Of a stretch of 32,951 nucleotides of DNA, positions 23,397 to 30,999 are shown in pieces. The stretch lies in NCBI GenBank assembly GCA_964427595.1, contig CAYRUQ010000013.1, positions 1-32,951 on the forward strand, read 5' to 3'. Positions within the stretch are counted from its first letter, which is position 1, and each line of letters begins with the position of its first letter. Under the pieces are notes generated by a model that was not told the DNA's origin, ran no database searches, and saw only the letters and a list, made by a program, of their open reading frames with translations. Origin of the DNA: Enterosoma sp964427595 (lineage in GTDB: Bacteria; Bacillota_I; Bacilli_A; RFN20; CAG-288). A program made the position numbers and the translations under genes.

Positions 23397-23861
23397 TCAG
23401 TTTAAAGCTTCTTTTATCTTCTCTATATCGATAGGACCGTTAAGGAGGAATCCGTCTTTGACATCAGCCTCAGGGAAATTATCTCTCAAATGTTCGATTG
23501 ATTTTTCAATCGTACTAGAACCGCTGGTGGCAAAAGGAATGATTTTCTTATCAGTCAAATCGAAGTTATCTAAGTAAGAATCGACCGCTCTAGGTTCAAC
23601 CCCCCACCAGATGGGGAAACCGACAAAAATAAAGTCATACTCTTCAGCATCGAAAGTTGGGAAAACGACAGGAGGACGAGCATCTTCGTCCTGCATTTCA
23701 ATCGAAGAGCGAGATTGATAATTTCTCCAATCGAGATCTTCCTCAGTATATCTAGAAAGTGGGACGATCTCTTCTAAATCAGCTTGTAAGGCTTGAGCTA
23801 GTTGTATAGCGACTTTTTCAGTGACATGACTAGCTGAAAAATAAACTACCAGTATTTTCAT
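23397..23861 (-). CDS. Flavodoxin
   Basis: A 154-aa FMN-binding electron carrier or small NAD(P)H-type oxidoreductase of the Flavodoxin_4 group. The N-terminal MKILVVYFSASHVTEK carries the phosphate-binding loop (SASHVTE in place of SxTGNT). DFIFVGFPIWWGVEPRAV is the flavin-stacking 60s-loop region, and IIPFATSGSSTIEKS the 90s loop. The start is the ATG at 23861, 8 nt after AGGAGGTG; a longer frame start at 23939 lies upstream of the promoter. First gene of a two-gene operon with the CMD-cupin protein, suggesting a shared redox reaction. Confidence 0.88.
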   Translation of the reverse strand: MKILVVYFSASHVTEKVAIQLAQALQADLEEIVPLSRYTEEDLDWRNYQSRSSIEMQDEDARPPVVFPTFDAEEYDFIFVGFPIWWGVEPRAVDSYLDNFDLTDKKIIPFATSGSSTIEKSIEHLRDNFPEADVKDGFLLNGPIDIEKIKEALN

Positions 23862-23883
23862 CGTAGCACACCTCCTTTTTAAA

Positions 23884-23912
23884 ATTATAAAAAATAGATT
23901 TTTCCCATGCAA
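23884..23912 (-). promoter_or_regulatory. Promoter of the flavodoxin operon
   Basis: The minus strand reads TTGCAT (23912-23907), a 17-nt spacer, then TATAAT (23889-23884), with AGGAGGTG shortly downstream. In 23913-24043 I see no gene. Confidence 0.8.
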
Positions 23913-24043
23913 TGAAAGATGTAAATTCGTATGATTCACTAGTGATTAAAAAAAGACAACATAATAGCAACTAATAAAGTTGTTAAACATGGTGTTATAG
24001 ATGATACTTATAAGAAAACAAGTTAAATTTAATAAATGAAAAC

Positions 24044-24063
24044 AAAAAATCCGCTTATAGCGG
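24044..24063 (-). terminator. Terminator after tRNA-Trp
   Basis: CCGCT (24051-24055) and AGCGG (24059-24063) close a 3-nt loop. On the minus strand A and six T follow. A short but clean intrinsic terminator. Confidence 0.8.
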
Positions 24064-24083
24064 AAGGAAATCTCAAGATAACA

Positions 24084-24154
24084 CGGGGGAAGAAAGAATC
24101 GAACTCTCAATAACGGTTTTGGAGACCGCTGTTATGCCATTTAACTATTCCCCC
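24084..24154 (-). tRNA. tRNA-Trp (CCA)
   Basis: A 71-nt cloverleaf. Acceptor GGGGGAA / TTCCCCC, short D-loop, anticodon stem GCGGT/ACCGT around CTCCAAA (anticodon CCA), T-arm with GTTCGAT. Discriminator G as usual for bacterial tRNA-Trp; CCA end not encoded. The CCA anticodon agrees with TGA being stop here rather than tryptophan. Confidence 0.96.
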
Positions 24155-24170
24155 AAAAACAGCAATGTTA

Positions 24171-24199
24171 AGTTTAAACTCAAGAGAGATAAAAGTCAA
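24171..24199 (-). promoter_or_regulatory. Promoter of tRNA-Trp
   Basis: The minus strand reads TTGACT (24199-24194), a 17-nt spacer, then TAAACT (24176-24171), 16 nt before the tRNA. It lies directly after the stop of the mreB-like gene. Confidence 0.75.
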
Positions 24200-24206
24200 C
24201 AAATGA

Positions 24207-25199
24207 CTAGCGAGCCTTATTAGTCAGATTAGATATGAAAACCCGCATACCATCTGCGACAGCTTCAGCCGGTTTCTCTGCTTGTTTGACTGGGATAGAA
24301 AGCTGAGTTTGGAAGTAATCTTTAATACCACCAAGAAGAGCACCACCACCAGTCAATAAGAGTCCGTTTTTAGCGATATCAGCAGTCAGCTCCGGTTTAC
24401 AAGTGGAGATGACATCGGTGACTTTAAGAAGGATGTGATCTAAAAGAGGTCGGATGACATTCCTTAATTCTGAAGAAGAGACGACGATCGAAGAAGGAAG
24501 AGAGGTGATAGTATCACGTCCCTTGATCTCCATCAATTGATTTTCGACGATAGAAGAGACATTTCCGATTCTCATCTTGACATGCTCAGCGCTCTTTAAG
24601 CCGACAGCGAGATGTTGTTTTTGAATCAGATAACGCCTGATAGCTTCATCGATTGATTCGGAGGCGATATTAGTGGAAGCGACGCTGACAATCTGTCCCA
24701 TAGATAGAATAGCGACATCAGTCACTCCTGAACCGATATGACAGACTAAAGTAGCCGAAGGAGAATAGACATTTGAAGAACAACCTAAAGCCGCTAGCTT
24801 AGCTTGACTCTCGATATAAATCTCTTTAGCAGAGAGAGATTTGGCTAAATTGATCAAAGCGTTTGTATTGACCTTTGTTGATAAAGAAGGAGCCGCGAAA
24901 AGATAGGTGGCTCCTCTATAAACTCTATTCAAATTGACATTTTCAAAAATCTTGGTCAAGAAGAGAAAAGCAGCTTCAGAATCAGCTAAAAAACCATTGA
25001 TGACAGGATTGATAATCTGATAGTTGAAAGGTGCTTTATCTTTGATATTACTTGCTAGAAATCCGTACTCTCTAATTTGCCTAGAGGAAGGATTGATAGC
25101 GATACAAGTCGGCTCAGCAAAAACGACCGCATCACTCTGTGAAGAGTAGATCGTGGTGTTAGTGCTACCTAAATCGATTCCTATGACCAACTTTTTCAT
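24207..25199 (-). CDS. mreB: MreB-like actin homologue
   Basis: A 330-aa cytoskeletal ATPase of the MreB/Mbl group, which forms membrane-bound filaments guiding cell-wall growth and shape. Phosphate-1 motif GIDLGSTNTTIY (7-18) corresponds to GIDLGTANT in classical MreB; phosphate-2 HIGSGVTDVAIL corresponds to DIGGGTTEVAVI, with the Asp replaced by His. LLTGGGALLGGI is the adenosine motif. These changes mark it as a divergent member, so Mbl, MreBH or a specialised paralogue is possible. The ATG lacks a ribosome site; TAAAAT ends 8 nt upstream, suggesting a leaderless mRNA, though it also follows typA by only 35 nt and could be read through. The tRNA-Trp promoter follows immediately. Confidence 0.85.
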   Translation of the reverse strand: MKKLVIGIDLGSTNTTIYSSQSDAVVFAEPTCIAINPSSRQIREYGFLASNIKDKAPFNYQIINPVINGFLADSEAAFLFLTKIFENVNLNRVYRGATYLFAAPSLSTKVNTNALINLAKSLSAKEIYIESQAKLAALGCSSNVYSPSATLVCHIGSGVTDVAILSMGQIVSVASTNIASESIDEAIRRYLIQKQHLAVGLKSAEHVKMRIGNVSSIVENQLMEIKGRDTITSLPSSIVVSSSELRNVIRPLLDHILLKVTDVISTCKPELTADIAKNGLLLTGGGALLGGIKDYFQTQLSIPVKQAEKPAEAVADGMRVFISNLTNKAR

Positions 25200-25234
25200 C
25201 GCTATTGATTTTACACTATTTTCAAAAGAAATTA

Positions 25235-27070
25235 CTACCTGCCGTATTCTTCAGGATGATGAGCTTCGTATTTCTTTCTCTCATCTGTATTTAAAATCTT
25301 CTTTCTCATACGGATGGAAGTAGGGGTGACTTCGACTAATTCATCGTTGTTGATATAGTCGAGGCAGTCTTCTAATGACATGTGTTTAGGAGACTTTAAG
25401 ACGACGGTGGTATCCTTGTTAGCACTTCTTTGATTTCCTAAAGACTTCGATTTGATGACATTGACTGCTAAATCGTTTTGATATTTGTTTTCACCGACGA
25501 TCATACCTTCATAGACATCAACACCAGGAGAGATGAATAAAGTTCCTCTTTCTTCAGCTGATTTTAAGGCATAAGCGGTAGCAGAGCCGGTATCAGTAGC
25601 TACTAAAACACCAGCGCTTCTTTGACCGATAGCTTTATCGATTTTGGGTCTGAATTCCTTAAAGGAGTGGTTGATGATTCCGTATCCTTTAGTGAGGGTC
25701 ATGAACGGATTCATGAAGGAGATGAGACCACGAGAAGGGATGACATAGATCAGTCTAGTTTGACCATTTTCGCTGATCATGTTGACCATCTCAGCTTGTC
25801 TAGAACCGACTAACTGCATGATGTTACCAGCATATTCATCAGGGACATCGATCTGTAAATCCTCAAAAGGTTCATAAATGACACCATCGATGTTTTTGAG
25901 GATGACTGTAGGTTTAGAGACTTGAAGTTCAAAACCTTCTCTTCTCATCGTCTCAATCAAGACCGAGAGGTGAAGTTCTCCTCTACCAGTGACGGTGAAA
26001 GACTCGTTTCCACCTTGGGTTTCAAAGCGCAAGGAGACATCTTTCTGAGTCTCTTCATAAAGTCTATCTTTGATCTTTTGAGCGGTGAGAAGCTTTCCTT
26101 CTTTGCCAGAGAAAGGAGAATCATTAGCTAAGAAGGACATTTTCATAGTAGGTTCATCGATTCTTAAAGGAGGGAGAGGTTCTAAGTTGTTATTAGAACA
26201 GACTGTCTCACCGACCATGATGTCGGTTAAACCAGCCATACCACAGATATCACCAGCTTCGACTTCATCAGCTTCCACTCTATCTAAGCCATGGAAAGTG
26301 AAGAGTTTTTGAACTTTAAACTTGCTTGTTGAACCATCGAGTCTGACACAAGTGACTTCTTGACCTAAGGAAATCTTTCCTCTGTCGACTCTTCCGATAC
26401 CGATTCTTCCGACATAGCGGTTGTAATCAAGGAGGGAGGGTTGGAATTGAAGAGGAGCATCCGCTTCAGCTAAAGGAGCAGGGATAGTGTTGATGATCGT
26501 TTCAAAGAGAGGATCCATCGTCTCTTGTTGAGTTGAAGTATCAGGATCAAGAGAAGAGGTGAAATTCAAAGCGGAGGTATAAACAACCGGGAATTCTAAT
26601 TGTTCATCATCAGCGCCTAATTCGATGAAAAGCTCTAATATCTCATTTAAGGCTCTTTCAGGATCAGCGCCAGGGCGATCGACTTTGTTGATGACGACTA
26701 CTGTCTTTAGGTGATAAGAGATAGCTTGCTTGAGGACGAACCGTGTCTGAGGCATCGGTCCATCAAAAGCATCGACAAGAAGACAGACACCATCGACCAT
26801 GTTCATGATTCTCTCGACTTCACCTGAGAAATCAGCATGGCCAGGAGTGTCGACGATGTTGATCTTATATCCGTTGTAATAGACGCCAGTCGTCTTCGCT
26901 AAAATCGTGATTCCTCTCTCGTGTTCAAGGGGATTAGAATCCATCACGCAAGCTTCGACATGCTGATTATCTCTGAAGGTGCCACTGCTTTTTAAAAGGG
27001 CATCCACCAGAGTCGTCTTTCCGTGATCGACATGAGCGATGATGGCGACATTTCTGATTTTCTCGTTCAT
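25235..27070 (-). CDS. typA: Translational GTPase TypA/BipA
   Basis: A 611-aa ribosome-associated GTPase needed for 50S assembly and stress or cold growth. GTP-binding motifs: AHVDHGKTTL (12-21), ERGITI (51-56), DTPGHADF (74-81), NKVD (128-131). The EF-G-like domains and the TypA-specific C-terminal domain follow (VDVYEGMIVGENKYQNDLAV, then NVIKS), and the length is exactly typical. TTGGAGAG lies a few nt upstream of the ATG. It stands between the ABC-F gene (84 nt upstream) and the mreB-like gene on the same strand, suggesting a translation- and growth-related operon. Confidence 0.97.
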   Translation of the reverse strand: MNEKIRNVAIIAHVDHGKTTLVDALLKSSGTFRDNQHVEACVMDSNPLEHERGITILAKTTGVYYNGYKINIVDTPGHADFSGEVERIMNMVDGVCLLVDAFDGPMPQTRFVLKQAISYHLKTVVVINKVDRPGADPERALNEILELFIELGADDEQLEFPVVYTSALNFTSSLDPDTSTQQETMDPLFETIINTIPAPLAEADAPLQFQPSLLDYNRYVGRIGIGRVDRGKISLGQEVTCVRLDGSTSKFKVQKLFTFHGLDRVEADEVEAGDICGMAGLTDIMVGETVCSNNNLEPLPPLRIDEPTMKMSFLANDSPFSGKEGKLLTAQKIKDRLYEETQKDVSLRFETQGGNESFTVTGRGELHLSVLIETMRREGFELQVSKPTVILKNIDGVIYEPFEDLQIDVPDEYAGNIMQLVGSRQAEMVNMISENGQTRLIYVIPSRGLISFMNPFMTLTKGYGIINHSFKEFRPKIDKAIGQRSAGVLVATDTGSATAYALKSAEERGTLFISPGVDVYEGMIVGENKYQNDLAVNVIKSKSLGNQRSANKDTTVVLKSPKHMSLEDCLDYINNDELVEVTPTSIRMRKKILNTDERKKYEAHHPEEYGR

Positions 27071-27154
27071 AATTACTCTCCAAAAGCGAATCTTAAAACC
27101 AAGGAATTATATATTAAATTTATAGTATTTCTTAATATAAAGAGCTTTCAGCTT

Positions 27155-29041
27155 CTAAAGTGCGGATTCTAAAAGCTCGTAAAGTCTTTTTAGTTCTTCT
27201 TCAATTTTTCCTAACTGACTATTTAATTCATCAATTTTGCTTTTTGATGAATAGAACTCTTCCTGGTAGAAACACTCGGAGAGACTAGTTTTCTCGGATT
27301 CTAATTTATCGATCTTAGCGATGATCTTTTCGGGAGCTTCTCTCGTGCTTCTTTTTCTTTCGTTTTTCGGTTTGATGATAGTCCCTTTTCTCTGTTTGTT
27401 TTCTTCCTGAAGAAGCTTTTCTTCTTCAGCCATGATGGTTTTTAATCTCTCGTTTTTAAACTCCTCATAAGAACCAGGATAGAAATAACTTTTATCGTTA
27501 TGGAAGTAGAGGATCTTATCACAGGTTTTATCGATGAAATCACGGTCATGGGAGATGATGATCAAAGTTCCTTGATACTCGTTTAAAGCATCCGCTAAGA
27601 CGGAAGAAGAGAGCATATCGAGGTGGTTGGTCGGTTCATCAAGAAGCAGAAGATCATAGTCTTCTAAAGAGAGTTGATAAAGTTCAACCCTCATCAACTC
27701 ACCACCCGAGAGATTAGAGAGTTTCTTCTCATTAGCTTCTTCATAAGAGAAACCGTATCTTGCAAGACCGTTATATATCTCAGTGTTATCAAGCCTTTGA
27801 TATCTGTTTCTAAAGTGAGAGAAAAGAGTCTCTTCAGATTGATAAGTCCTGATATCTTGTCTTAAAACACCAGAGGTGAGATGAAAGTATCTTCGGATGT
27901 TTCCAGAAAGAGGAGCAAGCTCGTTGAGGATGACTTTTCCAAAAGTCGACTTACCAGAGCCGTTTTCTCCCATGATAGCTAAGTGATCTTTTCCTTCTAA
28001 AGAGAAGCTGATATGAGAAATCAAAGGCTTATCATAGCCGATTGAAACATCAGAGAAATCAAAGATCTTCTTTCCTTCTCTAACATTTCCACTTAGTCTC
28101 ATCGAAATCTTCTTATCATGATGAGTGGGATCGAGAATTCCGTTTTGCTCAAGTCTATCTAATTTCTTAACTCTATCTTTCGCCCTTGATGCAAAACGAG
28201 GTTTAGGCATATAGAAAGTGATGAACTTACGATACTTCTCTTTTAAAGCTTCTTGAGCGTGATAAGCAGATAGAAGATTTTCGTACCTGTTCTTCTTTTC
28301 AACCAGGTAATAATCATAAGGACAGTTATACATCGTAAAGACTTTATCTTCGATTTCTAAGATTCTATTAGCGACATTCTTTACGAAAGCAACATCATGA
28401 GATACAAAGAGAATCGCACCTTGATATTCTGATAAAAATTGTTCTAACCATTCTATTGATATGATATCAAGGTGGTTTGTTGGTTCATCCAAAATCAAGA
28501 TATCAGGATTCATCAATAGAAGCTTAGCGAAAGCGACTTTCGCTTTCTCACCCCCTGAGAAAGTGGAGATCTCTCTATCATAGTCTTTCCTCTTGAAAGA
28601 GAAGATGTTGAGGATCATCGCTATCTTATAAGAGTAGTCATATCCGCCTTTATTTTGAAATTCAGTCTCTTTTTTAGAGTACTCATTTAAAAGAGTCTGA
28701 TCATTTGGAGATGATGCTATTTTCTCAGATAGTTCATGTAGTGCTTTTTCTTCCTTAATCAAATCTTTAAAGACAGTCAAGGCTTCTTGATAGAGAGTAT
28801 TTTTAGGATCTTCAATCACATCCTGAGAGAGATAACCGATGCTGACATTTTTAGATAAAGAGATCGTTCCACTCGTCTTTTCAACTTGGTTTAAGATCAT
28901 CTTTAAAAGAGTCGATTTGCCAGAGCCATTAGCGCCGAGAATAGCGATCTTATCGTGTTCTTTGACTTGAAAGGTGACGGGCTTAAAAAGCTCTTCACCT
29001 GAAAACTCTTTGCTTAAATCTGCGATTGATAATAACGTCAT
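27155..29041 (-). CDS. ABC-F family ATPase
   Basis: A 628-aa soluble protein with two ABC domains and no membrane segment, so it acts on the ribosome rather than in transport. First domain: Walker A GANGSGKST (36-44), signature FSGGEKAK (161-168), Walker B LILDEPTNHLD (182-192). Interdomain linker about 245-315. Second domain: GENGSGKST (358-366), LSGGELMR (444-451), LLLLDEPTNHLD (464-475). The C-terminus (about 555-628) is a charged coiled coil. This layout fits the YdiF/Uup-type group of translation factors that relieve ribosome stalling; whether it gives antibiotic protection cannot be told. AAGGAAAG precedes the ATG and the gene starts 10 nt after pdp. Confidence 0.93.
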   Translation of the reverse strand: MTLLSIADLSKEFSGEELFKPVTFQVKEHDKIAILGANGSGKSTLLKMILNQVEKTSGTISLSKNVSIGYLSQDVIEDPKNTLYQEALTVFKDLIKEEKALHELSEKIASSPNDQTLLNEYSKKETEFQNKGGYDYSYKIAMILNIFSFKRKDYDREISTFSGGEKAKVAFAKLLLMNPDILILDEPTNHLDIISIEWLEQFLSEYQGAILFVSHDVAFVKNVANRILEIEDKVFTMYNCPYDYYLVEKKNRYENLLSAYHAQEALKEKYRKFITFYMPKPRFASRAKDRVKKLDRLEQNGILDPTHHDKKISMRLSGNVREGKKIFDFSDVSIGYDKPLISHISFSLEGKDHLAIMGENGSGKSTFGKVILNELAPLSGNIRRYFHLTSGVLRQDIRTYQSEETLFSHFRNRYQRLDNTEIYNGLARYGFSYEEANEKKLSNLSGGELMRVELYQLSLEDYDLLLLDEPTNHLDMLSSSVLADALNEYQGTLIIISHDRDFIDKTCDKILYFHNDKSYFYPGSYEEFKNERLKTIMAEEEKLLQEENKQRKGTIIKPKNERKRSTREAPEKIIAKIDKLESEKTSLSECFYQEEFYSSKSKIDELNSQLGKIEEELKRLYELLESAL

Positions 29042-29051
29042 TTATCTTTCC

Positions 29052-30386
29052 TTATTGGATGATGAAAGTATTCTCCTTTTTGTCATAACTGATTTGAGTT
29101 TCGACAACCTTCGGTTTTTCAACAGGTTCATCGGAGAAATCAAAATCATTGAGTGCTCTAGTTAAAAGCTCGTGTCTATTAGGATGTTCAGTATAAACGG
29201 TGAACAAGATATCCCCCTTGGTGACTTTATCACCGATTTTCTTATTTAAGACGATACCAGCAGTCGGATCGATGATGTCATCTAAAGTCTCTCTTCCAGC
29301 TCCAAATTTCATCGAAGTGAGTCCTAAGTCCATAGCGTTGATGCTAGAGATATAACCGGATTTGATCGATCTAACTTCGTGTTTATATAAAGCGACTGGG
29401 AACATATCAGGATTATCGATATAACTGATATCACCACCTTGAGCGATGACAAACTGACGGAAAATCTCAAAAGCTTTGCTGTTATAGAGATTTTCGGATA
29501 GTTTCACAATCGCTTCTTCTCTAGTCTTACAAATCTTCGCTTGTAAGAGCATCGTCGCTCCTGAAGAGAGACAGAGATTGACGAAGTCTTCAGGGCCATG
29601 TCCATGAAGCGTATCAATCGCTTCTTTGACTTCCAGGATATTTCCAATCGCTAATCCTAAAGGTTGTTCCATCGAAGTGATCTCAGCTCTCACATCTTTA
29701 TTGAAGTGAGTACCGATTTCAATCATAGTCTTAGCAAGTTCGATGGCTTTCTCTTTCGTGTGCATGAAAGCACCATTTCCATACTTGACATCAAGAAGGA
29801 TGCAATCAGAACCAGAAGCGAGTTTTTTAGACATGATAGAAGAGGCGATTAAGGGAATAGAATCAACAGTTCCTGTAACATCTCTTAAAGCGTAAAGCTT
29901 CTTATCAGCGAGAACTAAATCAGAGCTTTGACTGATGACGGACATGCCGACCTTATTGACGGTATCGATGAATTCTTCAGTTGACAGCTCAGTTTTAAAA
30001 CCAGGGATAGATTCTAGTTTATCGAGAGTGCCACCAGTGAAACCTAAACCACGTCCGGACATCTTAGCGATCTTGACACCTAAAGAAGCGACTAGAGGAC
30101 AAAGGACGAGAGTAGTCTTATCTCCGACTCCACCAGTTGAATGCTTATCGCATTTGATACCTTCAATTTGTGATAAAGAAATGATAGTACCAGAATTAAG
30201 CATCGCCTCAGTGAGAGCTAAAATCTCTTTCTTTTCCATGCCGTTTAAGACGATGGCCATCAATAGAGAGGAGACTTGGTAGTCAGGAATATTGTTTGCA
30301 GAATATTCCTTAATCCAGTACTTGATTTCTTCTTTGGTGAGTACTTTTTTGTTTTTCTTCTTTTCGATGATTTCTAAAATGTCCAT
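29052..30386 (-). CDS. pdp: Pyrimidine-nucleoside phosphorylase
   Basis: A 444-aa enzyme that cleaves uridine, deoxyuridine or thymidine with phosphate to the free base and (deoxy)ribose-1-phosphate. KHSTGGVGDKT (81-91) binds phosphate; KMSGRGLGFTGGTLDKLES, then IPG (108-129), is the family signature. A C-terminal domain with the MKFGAGRET segment follows. Length and motifs match Bacillota Pdp. GAGGTG lies 8 nt upstream of the ATG and an extended -10 promoter just before it. First gene of the string pdp, ABC-F, typA, mreB-like. Works in nucleoside salvage with the uridine kinase at 18375-19070. Confidence 0.96.
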   Translation of the reverse strand: MDILEIIEKKKNKKVLTKEEIKYWIKEYSANNIPDYQVSSLLMAIVLNGMEKKEILALTEAMLNSGTIISLSQIEGIKCDKHSTGGVGDKTTLVLCPLVASLGVKIAKMSGRGLGFTGGTLDKLESIPGFKTELSTEEFIDTVNKVGMSVISQSSDLVLADKKLYALRDVTGTVDSIPLIASSIMSKKLASGSDCILLDVKYGNGAFMHTKEKAIELAKTMIEIGTHFNKDVRAEITSMEQPLGLAIGNILEVKEAIDTLHGHGPEDFVNLCLSSGATMLLQAKICKTREEAIVKLSENLYNSKAFEIFRQFVIAQGGDISYIDNPDMFPVALYKHEVRSIKSGYISSINAMDLGLTSMKFGAGRETLDDIIDPTAGIVLNKKIGDKVTKGDILFTVYTEHPNRHELLTRALNDFDFSDEPVEKPKVVETQISYDKKENTFIIQ

Positions 30387-30409
30387 TTTGAAAGCACCTC
30401 GTGCAAAAG

Positions 30410-30418
30410 ATTATAGCA
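30410..30418 (-). promoter_or_regulatory. Extended -10 promoter of pdp
   Basis: The minus strand reads TGCTATAAT; the -35 is weak. Transcription from about 30403 gives a short leader with GAGGTG. Confidence 0.65.
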
Positions 30419-30442
30419 AATTAAATTAGTGTAGTATGTCAT

Positions 30443-30467
30443 AAAAATAGGACGCATAAGCGTCCTA
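30443..30467 (-). terminator. Terminator of the small hypothetical gene
   Basis: AGGACGC (30449-30455) and GCGTCCT (30460-30466) form a 7-bp stem with a 4-nt loop, extended by one T-A pair. On the minus strand A and five T follow. It separates this gene from the pdp promoter. Confidence 0.9.
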
Positions 30468-30470
30468 ATA

Positions 30471-30947
30471 TCAGTCGAGATAGATGACGACCCAACGGTC
30501 GTTTGCAACACCGGAGAGGTTGTCGTAGATACGGACATAAAGAGTATGTTCTTCAGTCTTACCGACATAGGTTAAGGTTGAATGCTCGTTGATGTAGACA
30601 TACTCTTGGTCATCGCTAGCTTCTCCTTTAGCGCATAAAGCTTTGTTAGCTTTGAAGTATTGTTGTGCTTTACCGATTAAGGTGTATCCGCAGTTAGCAG
30701 TGTGATGAACAGGAACTTCATGTCCATTTTCTCTGACGAACTTGATAGGAGCACCTTCAAGAAGCTCGCCTTTGTAATAGTATTCTTCTACATCGTAGAT
30801 GGCAGATCTTTGAGCTTTGAATTGATGTTTTTGACCAGCTAGTAAGAGATAAAGATCAACTTCAGTTTCTTCGGAGACGACTTCCTTTTTTGTATCTACA
30901 GCTTTAGTGGCTGTAGTCTTTTTAGTTTTAACACTCGTTTTCGGCAT
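30471..30947 (-). CDS. Small protein with basic Lys/Thr-rich tail, unknown function
   Basis: A 158-aa protein that I do not recognise. Residues 1-30 are a low-complexity Lys/Thr/Val tail (MPKTSVKTKKTTATKAVDTK). It is followed by a compact, probably beta-rich domain with YYYKGELLEGAPIKFVRENG and a C-terminal VANDRWVVIYLD. No signal peptide or membrane helix is seen. The tail resembles those of nucleic-acid- or ribosome-binding proteins, which is inference only. Compared with neighbours it uses more C-ending codons (GAC, TAC, ATC), hinting at high expression. The ATG at 30947 has GGAGG about 5 nt upstream; an in-frame codon 4 triplets earlier overlaps that site. Monocistronic, with its own terminator and divergent from the methyltransferase gene. 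Confidence 0.7.
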   Translation of the reverse strand: MPKTSVKTKKTTATKAVDTKKEVVSEETEVDLYLLLAGQKHQFKAQRSAIYDVEEYYYKGELLEGAPIKFVRENGHEVPVHHTANCGYTLIGKAQQYFKANKALCAKGEASDDQEYVYINEHSTLTYVGKTEEHTLYVRIYDNLSGVANDRWVVIYLD

Positions 30948-30987
30948 GATAACCTCCAATAAATATGTTTGTTTATCTTTAATTTAA

Positions 30988-30993
30988 TATAAT
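30988..30993 (+). promoter_or_regulatory. -10 box placing the transcription start at the GTG codon
   Basis: TATAAT followed by exactly 6 nt (ATCTTT) and then the GTG start codon of the methyltransferase gene. There is no ribosome site and only a weak -35. The mRNA would begin at the start codon itself. Confidence 0.5.
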
Positions 30994-30999
30994 ATCTTT

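Noticed and set aside
24084..24154. Genetic code 4 (TGA as Trp)
   Set aside because: TGA ends several genes, for example the MalF-type permease at 7553-7555, and the tRNA-Trp anticodon is CCA, so the standard code applies.
25622..26312. Plus-strand open frames across typA
   Set aside because: They are antisense to a fully conserved TypA protein, have no ribosome sites and no recognisable product; the same holds for other opposite-strand frames inside strong genes.
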